A stretch of DNA of 64,000 nucleotides from Stenopsyche tienmushanensis. Its lineage: Eukaryota; Arthropoda; Insecta; Trichoptera; Stenopsychidae. This document shows positions 56,001 through 64,000 of this stretch, in pieces. Every line of letters begins with the position of its first letter. The stretch's first letter is position 1. Location: positions 1,178,001-1,242,000 of the forward strand of contig WACJ01000045.1 in assembly GCA_008973525.1 (NCBI GenBank). Direction: 5' to 3'. The notes under the pieces were generated by a model, which saw nothing but the letters and a program-made list of their open reading frames with translations, was not told the DNA's origin and did not search any database. The position numbers and the translations under genes were made by a program.

Positions 56001-59000
56001 GGATTACAGTCCTCAGCGTGCCATTCGTTGAGTGTGTTAGCTATTAGTTCATGTATTTGCACATATATTTTTTTTCTCATATAAATCTGGAATTTATTAT
56101 GCTGAAATGACATATTTTTTTTATCTTTCCCGGTTCAAACAAATCAGTTGTGTTTTGAAAGCCCTGTGATGAAAACATCCTTTATTTTTGTTAAATTAAA
56201 TTAAAATGGATTCCGATGAAAGTAGTTTGGAACGATACGCCGATGAAATAATTTCGGATAATCCAGGAAAAATAATCAAATGTGGAATACTCGTGAGAAT
56301 GGTTTGTGAAGCAACCACGCGTTATATTTGTAATCTATTGATTTATACTGCGGAAGGTGCACCCGTAATTCCAACCATTGAAACCATCTTATAACAAATG
56401 GCATCATGTTTATATGGACAATTTTTATAATAGTGTATCAACCACGGAAATCCTTTTCCAAAATATAATTAGAATTTGCGGGACCATTCGCGACAATCAT
56501 GAAAAGACCAAGTTAATGAAGGTTTCGAGAGTGAATTCTGGAGGTTGTACCTCCGTGAGTGTCAATAACAATAATATTGAAAGGGTCCAGGATTTTAAGT
56601 ATCTAGGATCCATCCTCACGGAGAAGAACTTGACGTGCAACGAAATAACCTCCAGGATTCAATACGGCAATCGGTGCTACCATGGCCTGAAGAAAATATT
56701 AGGAAACAAATCACTATCAGCTAAAACTAAAATTAAAATATATAAAACATTGATTAGGCCGGTAGTGGTTTACGGGGGTGAAACATGGACCATGATCGCT
56801 CGGGATGCGATGCGCCTCGAGAGGAAGGTTTTGAGAAAAAATTTTAGACCTCTCCGAGATGCGACCTCGAGCTCCGAAACCATGAGGTCCAATCGCGAGG
56901 TCATGGTCATGTACGGCGAGGCATCAATAACTAGCTTCGTCTGAACCCGCCGTCTCCATTGGGCAGGTCATGTGGCACGAATGCTGATACACTGAGTCCC
57001 CCGAGCCGTTTTAGATTTTATACCGAGTGGCAGTAGACCCGTCGGAAGACCTCGGCTACACTGGGCTGATCAAGTAAAAAAAGACGCCGCTCGTCTGGGC
57101 CTGGGCAATTGGAGGGAGGAGGCCCAGGACAGACGAAAATGGCGGCAAGCATTGTCGGTGGCCGGGGCTCTCTGATAGGGCTATAAGCGCCACCACAAAA
57201 ACAAAAAAAACCGCTTAAATCGAGGATTACCTGATTGTCTGAAAATGTGCAGATTACAGATGAATGATAATATATCGTTATAATGGCAAATATTACATAA
57301 AATTATAAAACAATTTATGAAAATAATTATCTGTAGGATAGGAACTGCGGTTGGATTTGACCTATTGATAGCTGTGGTTCACTCAAACATTGTGACTTCG
57401 CATCTGCAAGAAGTGTTGTTGGCATTAACATTTATAGCAGCCGAATGTTTTATATGAAGTGCTTCAAAAAAGCCAAATTCATTGAGATTAAATAACTTAA
57501 ATAGTAAACCAAATTTTTCAAGAACGAATTAGCGATATGACATATCAAGAAACCTTATTTGCAAGATTTTCTTCGAGAGAAAAAAATCTATTACATATGA
57601 AACTGTGCATAAAATAAGAAAAAATCTGGAAATAGTAACATCGATTGCTATTTATTATTATAAAAGTTGGATGAAATATAATCGACGAAGAAATTATCTC
57701 TGCAGTGCAGTTTCGTGCGGTGATAAATTGTATTTTTATATGTAACACTTGATGGAATTCATATTTACATTGGATTGGACAAAGGAATAACATTCGAAGA
57801 ATGCGAAACATGAATTTTCCTAGTTCATTTGGAATAACAATAAGCTTGCTTACTTTTCTTTGTTGGAATACGTTCATAAGCGATTACGGCGAGAATATAT
57901 TGTTCTGATCAAATTTTTTGACATCTGCATGTCTATTTAACCCTTTGCACTCTAGGTTCTTTTTCACGCAGCGAATCAGCAATCAAACTAACTTAAAATC
58001 GTTGCACACACAAATTAATGTATAAAACTTTTATACTCTAACATTATATATATATCATAACATCTTTATGAATATAATTGCTTAAATATTAGTCTCTGTA
58101 ATTTTGCTGTGTTTGATCTTTATACAACGATTACCAAGATGCATGCCCGGGTAATAATACAGTCAACCCTCCTATAACAACGAGATAGGGACAGCTGTGT
58201 AGGAAAAACCGCTGTAGAAGGTTAGGCGCCCATACAAAATTTCATGTTAGGTTTTTATCAATTAATACGGGCGATTTTAAAGAGATATGCAGTTTTTCCC
58301 CATTTTTTGTATTTTAAATGACCTTGAACGTGTTTAGTTTGTTTACAAACGCACTCACAAAACTTATCTGTTTTTGAAACTGCAAATGCAAGTCCACAGT
58401 GTGGAACAATTTTTTCCTTCAGACTTGTAAGTGTGTCGCTATCATACAATCGTTAATTAATAATTTTTGTTTAAAAGAAACAAAATGGCGCTGGTTTAAT
58501 AAAAAAAGGTTGGAAAAGAACATCTTTTTTGGGGATATTTTTTAATGTAAAACGTAACGTTAGCTTCATAAAAAAAACTCTTCAGCTATCTCAGCCTCTT
58601 CTTTTTTGGTTTATTTGGTGTATCTGTGAACTGTTCTAGCTTTTTAAAAAGATTCGGAGCCTTGACGGTTGGCAAGGCGTTCATATGTTCTTTGTCTCCA
58701 CGACTCGCAATGCATCTTTTTATCCATTATTTTTAAAATAGGTTGTAATGCTGCAGTATATGTCGCGATTTCTAGTATTTTTTGTCACAAAAAATATATT
58801 TCGGTATCAAAGACGCGTTGAAATGGGTTAAGGCATCTTTACAAGACGTTAATTTTTCATAAATGGCTCTTTTGAGATTTGCTGAACGTCCTCATGCATG
58901 ATGCATGTTTTTGCAATTCGCACCAAGAATCTGCGTCTTCCGGGCAGCGTGAATGCTGAGGGGCTTTATCTGTCGAAATATTGTGGCCCAAATAGCATTT

Positions 59001-62000
59001 CGCAATGTTTTTATTGAATGTAGACGGTTAAACTGTTCGGTTTTCAAAGCTCTTTTTTTTTGTGCCCTTGCTTTCCACTTGCCTTTGACTTGATTTGTTT
59101 CTTACTAGAACAAAGATAAGAAAAGTCTCCCAACAGGAACTAAACGTAAACCGAGTGGTGAGCGAGACTCGCTCACACTCGAATCACATGGTGAGTGAGA
59201 GTCACCTCTCGAGTGCAAAGCGTTAATAATAGTCATCTTTCGATTCTATATCGTTTAGGTAGATAAAATTTTATTAACCCTGTATGGATATATTTAAAAC
59301 GCAACAAATTATATAAATCTGTCACAATGAAACTATGTTTTTCTTCCAAAGAATGATTATTTATTGAATGACCCATACTTGTGTAAGGCTTGCATAAAAA
59401 TTTTCATAATATGCTTAGTACTACGATTAACTACTCCGCTATTTTATATGATGATAATATTCTTAAATGTTACATTTAAATTTAAATTTTTAATCCATTC
59501 AAGTGTATTATAATTTTCGTATGTTATAAATGAGCGTTTGTTCAGATATCGATATAGCATTCGATTTTTTTTTGTTTGTTCTTTTCTATAGTATTGTTTT
59601 TGAAAATATTTTTTCTCGTCTCGGAGAAGAAAATGAATCCCATATTTACATTATATGGAATAAAAAAACCCCCGTACTATTATAAATGAAATATGTATTT
59701 GTTTTGTTGATTCCTACATATTAGGAAGTATAAACGTGGGTGTACGATCTATCGATTAAAGGCACAGTTATAATACATATTATTGTCATGTTATGATTTC
59801 GTTCTCGATTTGGTGATATGCCGAGTGCATTATTCAACATTTGTAACATAATTCGATAGTATCATTTATAATACTTGTATTAATTTCAATGTGGAATTTG
59901 ATTATTATCATCATAATTCAATTTAAGAAATTCATATAACTGATCATATAACAGTACAATTGTATATGTCGATAAGTTCACAGTTTTTAATATTTATCTA
60001 ATATTCAAAATGGACTTGTGCACATATTCTATTTACTATTGCAAATATGTGATTTTTAATAGTTTTATATTGCTTTATTTGATTTTTTTCCGATTTTGAT
60101 TCTCAGACTTTGAGTCAATAATATTTAAGCTATTTTAATGATTTTATTTATTTATTTTTTTAATAAAAATATAATAGCGATTTCGGTGTCGACAACAAGG
60201 TATACACGCTTAAATACGAGTTCCCATTGAAAAATGTGTTCATTTAAGTATATAAAAAAAAGGTCTTTATGTTTCTGATTGATTATTTTATTCATATTTC
60301 AAAGCGAAATTTATATTTATGTATTTTGTAATAACAAAAAAGTGTATGTTCAAAGATGATGCATAGATTTGCAACATGGACAATCTTAGCACGCGCGCGC
60401 AAACATGTCCGCGTGTGCTCTTATAACAAAACTACAATTATTACAAACAAATTTGAACAATTATAATATTATATTGTAGATGAATGCTATTATTGATATT
60501 GATGTGACAATTTTTTGACGTGCTGTTTATTTTGTAAGGAATATTTATGGACTGTGTTTGTGTTTTCATTGCAATAAATTAAATCAAATTCTGGCGTAAT
60601 TTAAAATTTAGCATATCTCGATTTGAACATTTATTGTGTCTCGATATGTTTATCAATTAAATTAACATCGCCATCATACATCTTGCTATTATTATTTTAT
60701 TATACGTTTAAGTTCAGCATTTGGATTACGCGAGAATCGATGCAAATTTGTTACATTGAAAACATAAATATAAACTAGTTTATTATAAAGAGTGTAATAA
60801 CGAGTTAAATTAATTCTGGAAGAGCGCTTGAAAAATTTATAAATACATGAAATTTGACAATATGATTTTAGAATACGCGAGTCGTATAGATTAATAGTTT
60901 TTTTTTGTACATATCAAAATTATAATTAGAGCATTTTATTATTATCTGTGATATGCCATGTGATATTTATGCTATTAACTAGTCGTTACAACCCCTAGTC
61001 ATCAAAAAAATATTCATTTTGACCCGGTCTATGTTATTTACGGATTCAGTATTAATAATATATATTTCACACATTCATTCTCCATAATAGAATGGTGTTT
61101 GATATTTATTTTATATAAAATTACACACTCTTTTACAAATAAAATTAAAATATGTTGTAGTTAATTTCTGTGTAATTTTCAACTTTATGTGCAAAATATT
61201 TTATATGCAATTTTTTTGAGAAGGTCATTAGGACTTGGTGATTTTTCAATGTAATGATATACACATATGATTTGTATTGAATAATTTAAGTGTATTTTTA
61301 TATGATAGTTTTGGTGCTACTGATATCTGCTATTAATTTTTATTATACAGATTTAGATTTAATGTGGTAAGAAAATTGCACTGCGTATATTTGAGTTTTT
61401 TAGATTTACGTGTCAAATTCGATTGTTTCCATAAATAATGGATTTACGATTGTGACGATGTTTTATTGATGTATTGAAATGCTTTTGTAGTAATTTTTCA
61501 CGTTGTTCAAGTGTTTTTTATAGCTTTAACCACTCAATTGTAATGCATAAGATAAATTAAATCAATTTCAGTGACAGTTCGTTTTAACACATTCGTGGAC
61601 ATGGATTAGCGACGCAATTCATGAACATTTAAACCACCAATAAACATACCATAGACTTTCTGTCATTATCAACATTTTTTGATCGTTTGAAGTTTTCCAA
61701 CGGGTCTACTGTCATTCCGAATCCAAGATGGTTCAAAATAATTGGCCACATGGCCTGCCCATTGGAGACGGTGGGTTCTGACGAAGCTTGTTATTGACGC
61801 CTCGCCATACGAAGTGAAGTGGCCTAGTGGCCCCTCCGCTTCTTGAGAGCTTCGTTGAAGTTACTGCACTGTGCATTTCCGCACCGATGGCAGTCGTCCT
61901 TCCCCCCATCTTTGCAGGGTTTGCATCGGACTTCAGATGTGCTGCACTCTGAAGATTTGTGGCCAACTGCCCAGCACGTTGTGCACATCTTGCTCCTGTC

Positions 62001-63308
62001 TTCTTCTTTGCAGGACGCCGCCAAATGACCGTAGCAGAGACAGCGGAAGTAACGTCTTACCTCCACTTGGTCCCGGATGCGGCACATAACGGCACCAATC
62101 CTCACCCGACTTTCGCGAAGAATGTGATCGGACTCGGTGCTCCAGGGTATTGTCGCTGTGCACGTGAAGGTGCCGTCGTAGACCGAGTTGGCGAACAAGA
62201 CCTTCACGCTCTCGCGTTTCTCGTCACCCAGGACCCTGTTCAAAGCCTCAGCTATGAATTTGGACCATTCGGCCCCCTTGTATAATTCGCGGATCACAAC
62301 CTTCCTGAAGTGTATTATACTAATAGATCCGGACACACATAGCCTCAACAGCTTACTCGGGATTCCCATCTCCGACGTGGTCCTCCAAAGATTTCCCGGT
62401 TGACGCTGTCGTATGCCTTGCGATTTTGTTTTTTTACATTTAATAATTGATCCACAGTGGACCTGCGTGATCTGAAACTGCATTGGTACTCCCTGAGAAG
62501 TTTGTCCACGATGGGAGACAGCCGTCTGATCAGAGCTCTTGCAAATATTCAGAAAGAATATGCCCCTGTAGTTGGAGCACAGAAGCCTACTCACTTTCTT
62601 ATGGATGGGGCATATCACGGTTGTCCTCTACTCAGAAAGCATGACCTCCCTCTGCCAGAATTTCGAGGGTTTCGCGGGCGAATAAATGTGTTTCCATAAT
62701 TAAAATGTACAATATAATAGGTACACTTTAAATCACAACTTGGCGGCAATAGACACTTATCACATCCGTCTGCAATTGCAGACGTGTCCACGAATGCTCA
62801 AAAATCAATATTTAAAAGTGCGAAATGATTATTATTATGTTTTTAAACAATTTTTACATATTATAGTGTTATAATTTATTTGATAAATGTATTAATATAT
62901 AGAAAAGTCACAATTTCAATTCATTTCTAAAGCGATCTGATACCCATTCGACTTTGAATAACAGACATGAATGTGAATAAATCTAAAAGACTCAAATATA
63001 TATGGTTGTGCATATTGGCAGTTCCCATCTTTATGAATGAATCAATTTCATAGGGTGAGAACGTACGTAACATAGACGCGAGGTTATTTAAAAAGTTTGT
63101 TATTAAGGCTATGTTAAGAAGATAAAATTCAATGAGGTGGGCGTTGGTGTGATTTGTGTGGCTGTTGGTGTTGCAGCGCGTGAGCATGGGCGCTGCAGGC
63201 AGTGCTGATGTCACCTTCAGTTCGGCTGCGGCTTGTCAACGCTTTGTTCGACGTTTTCACGGCCGTCTCGTAGCAGCCTGCCGATTGTCTGTCACCATTC
63301 CACACTGA
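47085..63308 (+). CDS. RBM33: RNA-binding protein 33 homologue, 13 coding exons
   Basis: Thirteen GT-AG exons join without a frame break to 3300 nt, 1099 aa, close to the length of vertebrate RBM33. Seen: start MSDGEELLADDL followed by YDLGNEEEEILLAGG (acidic N-terminus); an Arg/Gly/Phe/Asp-rich low-complexity exon with a polyproline run; INPHFKG at residues 416-422, a motif I recognise from RBM33; a basic Glu/Arg helix around residues 622-650 (KLREQAEMRARVLQAKERRR); an acidic LEDMLEDDLL region; and a degenerate C-terminal RRM (~1032-1099; ATVTGLPPGMTEARLL, then SADVTFSS). Known: RBM33 is a nuclear RNA-binding protein linked to mRNA m6A demethylation and export. Exons 1-3 are GC-rich, 4-12 AT-rich, the last GC-richer. 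The final intron (54865-63176, 8.3 kb) is packed with nested transposons. A poly(A) signal is at 63405-63410. Start chosen because the only upstream ATG-initiated frame matching the phase is ATGTCGGACGG before a GTAAG donor. Confidence 0.85.
47223..47443 (+). CDS. RBM33: RBM33 exon 2, acidic N-terminus
   Basis: Acceptor cttcgcag ending 47222. Encodes EELLADDLAIGDP, YDLGNEEEEILLAGG and an Ala/Pro-rich tail. Donor CCAG|GTAGAC is weak; reading through it stays open (see the 84-nt in-frame intron). Confidence 0.75.
47528..47656 (+). CDS. RBM33: RBM33 exon 3, basic segment
   Basis: Acceptor ctctctgtcctcag ending 47527; donor GTAATT at 47657. Encodes RYRASREERFPTERSG and DPRLIPDSLG, phase 1 in and out. 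Confidence 0.72.
47657..48501. other. RBM33 intron 3, no element seen
   Basis: AT-rich intron between GC-rich exon 3 and AT-rich exon 4; nothing recognised. Confidence 0.6.
48502..49425 (+). CDS. RBM33: RBM33 exon 4, low-complexity region with INPHFKG motif
   Basis: Acceptor tttttttacag ending 48501; donor GTAAAT at 49426. Rich in R, G, F, D and N, with a proline run NLPPPPLPPLPPFLP and the motif INPHFKG near the 3' end, the best family signature in the gene. Confidence 0.88.
49501..49646 (+). CDS. RBM33: RBM33 exon 5
   Basis: Acceptor ttttgcag ending 49500; donor GTAAAG at 49647. Encodes a polar segment ending NYDIGLK; phase 1 in, phase 0 out. Confidence 0.8.
49777..49943 (+). CDS. RBM33: RBM33 exon 6
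   Basis: Acceptor atttag ending 49776; donor GTTAGT at 49944. Encodes a helical segment with ELEHMTQQFIEEQQRC; phase 0 in, phase 2 out. Confidence 0.82.
50085..50316 (+). CDS. RBM33: RBM33 exon 7, Arg/Ser-rich
   Basis: Acceptor tttttccttgcag ending 50084; donor GTATCG at 50317. Encodes KRKQEEFINENRLNLKRRR and Arg/Ser stretches ending LSLSPTQ; phase 2 in, 0 out. Confidence 0.82.
50440..50590 (-). mobile_element. LINE 3'-end fragment in RBM33 intron 7
   Basis: AGAGAGCCCCGGTCACCGAC, CGCCATTTTCGTCTGTCCTG and GGGCCTGCTCTCTCCAAT are the complement of the LINE 3' end at 57100-57185. A B-box-like GTTCGATCCCGG lies beside it. Confidence 0.7.
51132..51361 (+). CDS. RBM33: RBM33 exon 8, basic helix, tandem acceptor
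   Basis: Acceptor tatag|cag|aat offers two AGs three bases apart (NAGNAG), so one Gln codon may be optional. Encodes KAYRAKLREQAEMRARVL and ERRRRKN, resembling the RBM33 helix near its C-terminal half. Donor GTACAA at 51362. Confidence 0.85.
51638..52060 (+). CDS. RBM33: RBM33 exon 9, acidic segment
   Basis: Acceptor ttgttgtag ending 51637; donor GTTTGA at 52061. Contains LEDMLEDDLLRLSPEDEDLL and SDDDEL acidic clusters followed by Lys/Thr-rich sequence; phase 2 in and out. Confidence 0.8.
52236..52426 (+). CDS. RBM33: RBM33 exon 10, Ser/Thr-rich
   Basis: Acceptor tttaatag ending 52235; donor GTAACT at 52427. Ser/Thr-rich with SPRRKITFSND; phase 2 in, phase 1 out. The next intron carries a SINE and an R1-like fragment. 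Confidence 0.8.
52575..52752 (+). repeat. tRNA-derived SINE, copy 3 (most complete head)
   Basis: Head with GTTGGTAGTCC and TCGGGTTCAAATCTACAGG (A- and B-box-like), then CTATGAAAAACCATG and GCTAAAAGCCACTCAAGTCA shared with copy 1. Inserted in RBM33 intron 10. Confidence 0.65.
52944..52995. repeat. Perfect 21-bp hairpin with 10-nt loop
   Basis: Arm CACACATTCCATGCCCTAGC(A) at 52944-52964 and its exact complement at 52975-52995. It sits at the start of the R1-like fragment, inside RBM33 intron 10. Confidence 0.85.
52996..53970 (-). mobile_element. R1-like non-LTR retrotransposon fragment
   Basis: Minus-strand pieces in several frames: PPFTIGEFAMAIKHLASNKV, FADDVAILVTVKSVEIMLV (the catalytic F/YADD motif), then DLAVQKTEALFFARCRKL and ISPECHHCRASNDVVQT, the order seen in R1/jockey reverse transcriptases through the C-terminal zinc-like region. 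Interrupted by stops. Confidence 0.75.
54232..54250. repeat. (ATG)n microsatellite
   Basis: About six ATG/GAT units, 40 bp upstream of RBM33 exon 11. Confidence 0.8.
54292..54359 (+). CDS. RBM33: RBM33 exon 11
   Basis: Acceptor ctttttatag ending 54291; donor GTAGTT at 54360. Encodes GDKIKEPEKKSSNKWRS; phase 1 in, phase 0 out. Confidence 0.75.
54439..54864 (+). CDS. RBM33: RBM33 exon 12, first half of the C-terminal RRM
   Basis: Acceptor attttacag ending 54438; donor GTATCA at 54865. Includes GLSGRRVVIPPRPHRPLVVV, an acidic DEDDALEPYDE and beta1-alpha1 of an RRM: ATVTGLPPGMTEARLLSLCG. Ends in phase 0, so the RRM is incomplete without a further exon. Confidence 0.85.
55491..55618. mobile_element. 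Short pogo-like MITE
   Basis: CACCTATACTTCGCT at the left and the complement of CACCTATACCTCGCT at the right; TA at the left flank; 128 bp. In RBM33 intron 12. Confidence 0.65.
56206..56508 (+). mobile_element. piggyBac-like transposase fragment
   Basis: MDSDESSLERYADEIISDNP runs into NPGKIIKCGILVRMV, then after a frame change KWHHVYMDNFYNSVSTTEIL and RICGTIRDN. 'HHVYMDNFYxS' is the block around the second catalytic Asp of piggyBac transposases. Cut off at 56508 by a LINE 3' end. Confidence 0.75.
56515..57200 (+). mobile_element. LINE reverse transcriptase C-terminus, inserted in piggyBac
   Basis: Reads FKYLGSILTEKNLTCNEITS, LIRPVVVYGGETWTM and RLERKVLRKNFRPLRDA, then, after stops, RPRLHWADQVKKDAARLGLG and WREEAQDRRKWRQALS: the thumb/tail region of a non-LTR reverse transcriptase, ending near an A-rich tail at 57200. 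Fused in frame after the piggyBac fragment, giving a chimeric 188-codon ORF. Confidence 0.75.
57941..59222 (-). mobile_element. TTAA-target transposon with decayed 'Mutator-like' transposase
   Basis: Left CCCTTTGCACTCTAG and right complement CGCTTTGCACTCGAG, flanked by TTAA at 57937-57940 and 59223-59226. Minus-strand CPEDADSWCELQKHASCM resembles the CPKGPDSWCAWQ motif of the 15803-17416 element. Many stops. A pogo-like terminus (CAGTCAACCCTCCTATAAC) near 58162 suggests a nested insertion. Confidence 0.65.
59227..61682. other. RBM33 last intron, no element recognised
   Basis: Very AT-rich, low in CG, few open frames. Nothing supportable beyond short A/T runs. Confidence 0.6.
61683..62690 (-). 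mobile_element. LINE with an R1-like gag fragment inserted (mosaic)
   Basis: On the minus strand a 264-codon frame starts with reverse-transcriptase pieces (SNYRGIFFLNI; KTKSQGIRQRQPGNLW; SEMGIPSKLLRLC), switches to a gag-type protein (FIAEALNRVLGDEKRES) with CCHC-like knuckles (CLCYGHLAASCK, CTTCWAVGHKSSEC, CKPCKDGGKDDCHRC), and is followed at 61683-61800 by the complement of the LINE tail at 56930-57045. So one LINE is split by part of another retroelement. Confidence 0.7.
62691..63170. other. RBM33 last intron, 3' end; no element seen
   Basis: AT-rich, ending in the polypyrimidine/acceptor sequence of exon 13. Confidence 0.5.
63177..63308 (+). CDS. RBM33: RBM33 exon 13, RRM completion and stop
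   Basis: Acceptor ggtgttgcag ending 63176. Phase-0 reading gives RVSMGAAGSADVTFSSAAAC followed by QRFVRRFHGR, LVAACRLSVTIPH and TGA (63306-63308). ADVTFSSAAACQRFVRRF has the beta3-alpha2 pattern and RLSVTI the beta4 strand missing from exon 12. GC content stands out from the surrounding AT-rich DNA. The 8.3-kb separation makes it easy to miss. Confidence 0.8.
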   Translation, partial: RVSMGAAGSADVTFSSAAACQRFVRRFHGRLVAACRLSVTIPH

Positions 63309-63404
63309 TTCAAAGGCTCTCGCGGAATCCAGCTGTTACCGTTTTGTCGTCGTCGGGCAATCTTCCATCGAGCTATGACGGTTCGGTAGTAAATATTTCA
63401 CTAT

Positions 63405-63410
63405 AATAAA
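63405..63410 (+). terminator. RBM33: RBM33 polyadenylation signal AATAAA
   Basis: AATAAA about 100 nt after the stop codon of the last exon, followed by AT-rich DNA. Confidence 0.55.
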
Positions 63411-64000
63411 ATTATATTCCCTTTTTATTATTTATAAATGTATTTTTATAGTCGGTCATTGAGAATTTAAAAAATACATTGACTCTTTTGGCGTTAAGAA
63501 ATAAATTTCATATTTGAACATGTATAAGATCTAGAGTTAGTATTTTTTAAGCTTTGCTATAAAATAATCCTGTCTTAAAAAATAACATAAAAGAGTCTTG
63601 ATTTATTTTATGAGACAGTCGTGTAACAGTCAAGAAATGGTTTATATGTAATCCTGAATATTTTATGTATTTTTTTGAATTATATTACTTTCGATGAAAT
63701 ATTTTTATAAAGAATGTCAGCGTTAGTCTTTCATGATATCAACCTCGACTATTAAGAAAGCTACTGTTTAAGCATTTTGTATAAAATTACAGTTTTATTT
63801 GAATGAATAATTATTATTTAATCAGTGTAAAAGTATGCATATTAAGTATGTCAATTTGTATTGTAGCTTTATTCTTTTGAATTAAGAAAGCATTTATAAT
63901 GTATTTGGAGCAGTGAGGATTTTGAAACCACGAGTGACGTTAAGAATGATCGGAATAAATCGGCGAATCCTATATTAAGAAAAAAGAAAGTCGCTTATAA
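63411..64000. other. Flank downstream of RBM33, no gene seen
   Basis: AT-rich to the end of the window; no open frame of note. Confidence 0.6.

Noticed and set aside
57330..57480. Candidate RBM33 terminal exon (IGTAVGFD / CDFASARSVVGINIY)
   Set aside because: An acceptor (ctgtag) exists, but the phase-0 frame stops after a few codons; the exon at 63177 completes the RRM correctly.

Overview
The window looks like nuclear DNA from an insect. It carries a Pox neuro-type Pax gene, spliceosomal introns, mariner, piggyBac, TTAA-target and pogo-like transposons, R1-like and other non-LTR retrotransposon remnants, and tRNA-derived SINEs. The background is AT-rich, while several coding exons are strongly GC-rich. 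I cannot fix the order from sequence alone. All gene models below are read by eye from motifs, splice sites and reading-frame continuity; no search or transcript data were available.

Three protein-coding genes can be supported. (1) Pox neuro (Poxn), plus strand, 18197-38260: a 13-nt first coding exon encoding MPHT, a PAI-half exon at 25804-26024 and a RED-half plus C-terminus exon at 37610-38260. The joined product is 294 aa, and introns of 7.6 and 11.6 kb are full of transposon debris. (2) An RBM5/RBM10-like splicing factor, minus strand, 46207-44171: intronless, 678 aa, very GC-rich, with an altered RanBP2 finger and no recognisable first RRM. (3) An RBM33 orthologue, plus strand, 47085-63308: 13 coding exons and 1099 aa by my join. 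Its last exon completes the C-terminal RRM and lies 8.3 kb downstream across a transposon-filled intron. Genes 2 and 3 are divergent (ATGs 877 bp apart); genes 1 and 2 converge.

Region by region: 1-18 kb is upstream of Poxn, with mariner families, SINEs, LTR-like repeats and patches of CpG-rich unique DNA. 18-38 kb is Poxn with transposons in both introns. 38-44 kb is an intergenic stretch with pogo-like MITEs and a degraded set of hydrophobic exon-like ORFs, possibly an odorant-receptor relic. 44-47 kb holds the RBM5/10-like gene and the shared divergent promoter region. 47-63.4 kb is RBM33, whose last intron contains piggyBac, LINE, R1-like and TTAA-type elements nested in one another. 63.4-64 kb is AT-rich flank.

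Poxn is a transcription factor for external sense-organ identity; the other two proteins act in nuclear RNA processing. I saw no CRISPR array, operon, rRNA or convincing tRNA gene. The most interesting untested ideas are a possible alternative Poxn first exon (30526-30582) that would give a RED-only isoform, the intronless RBM5/10 with domain loss, and an in-frame 84-nt intron (or exitron) in RBM33.
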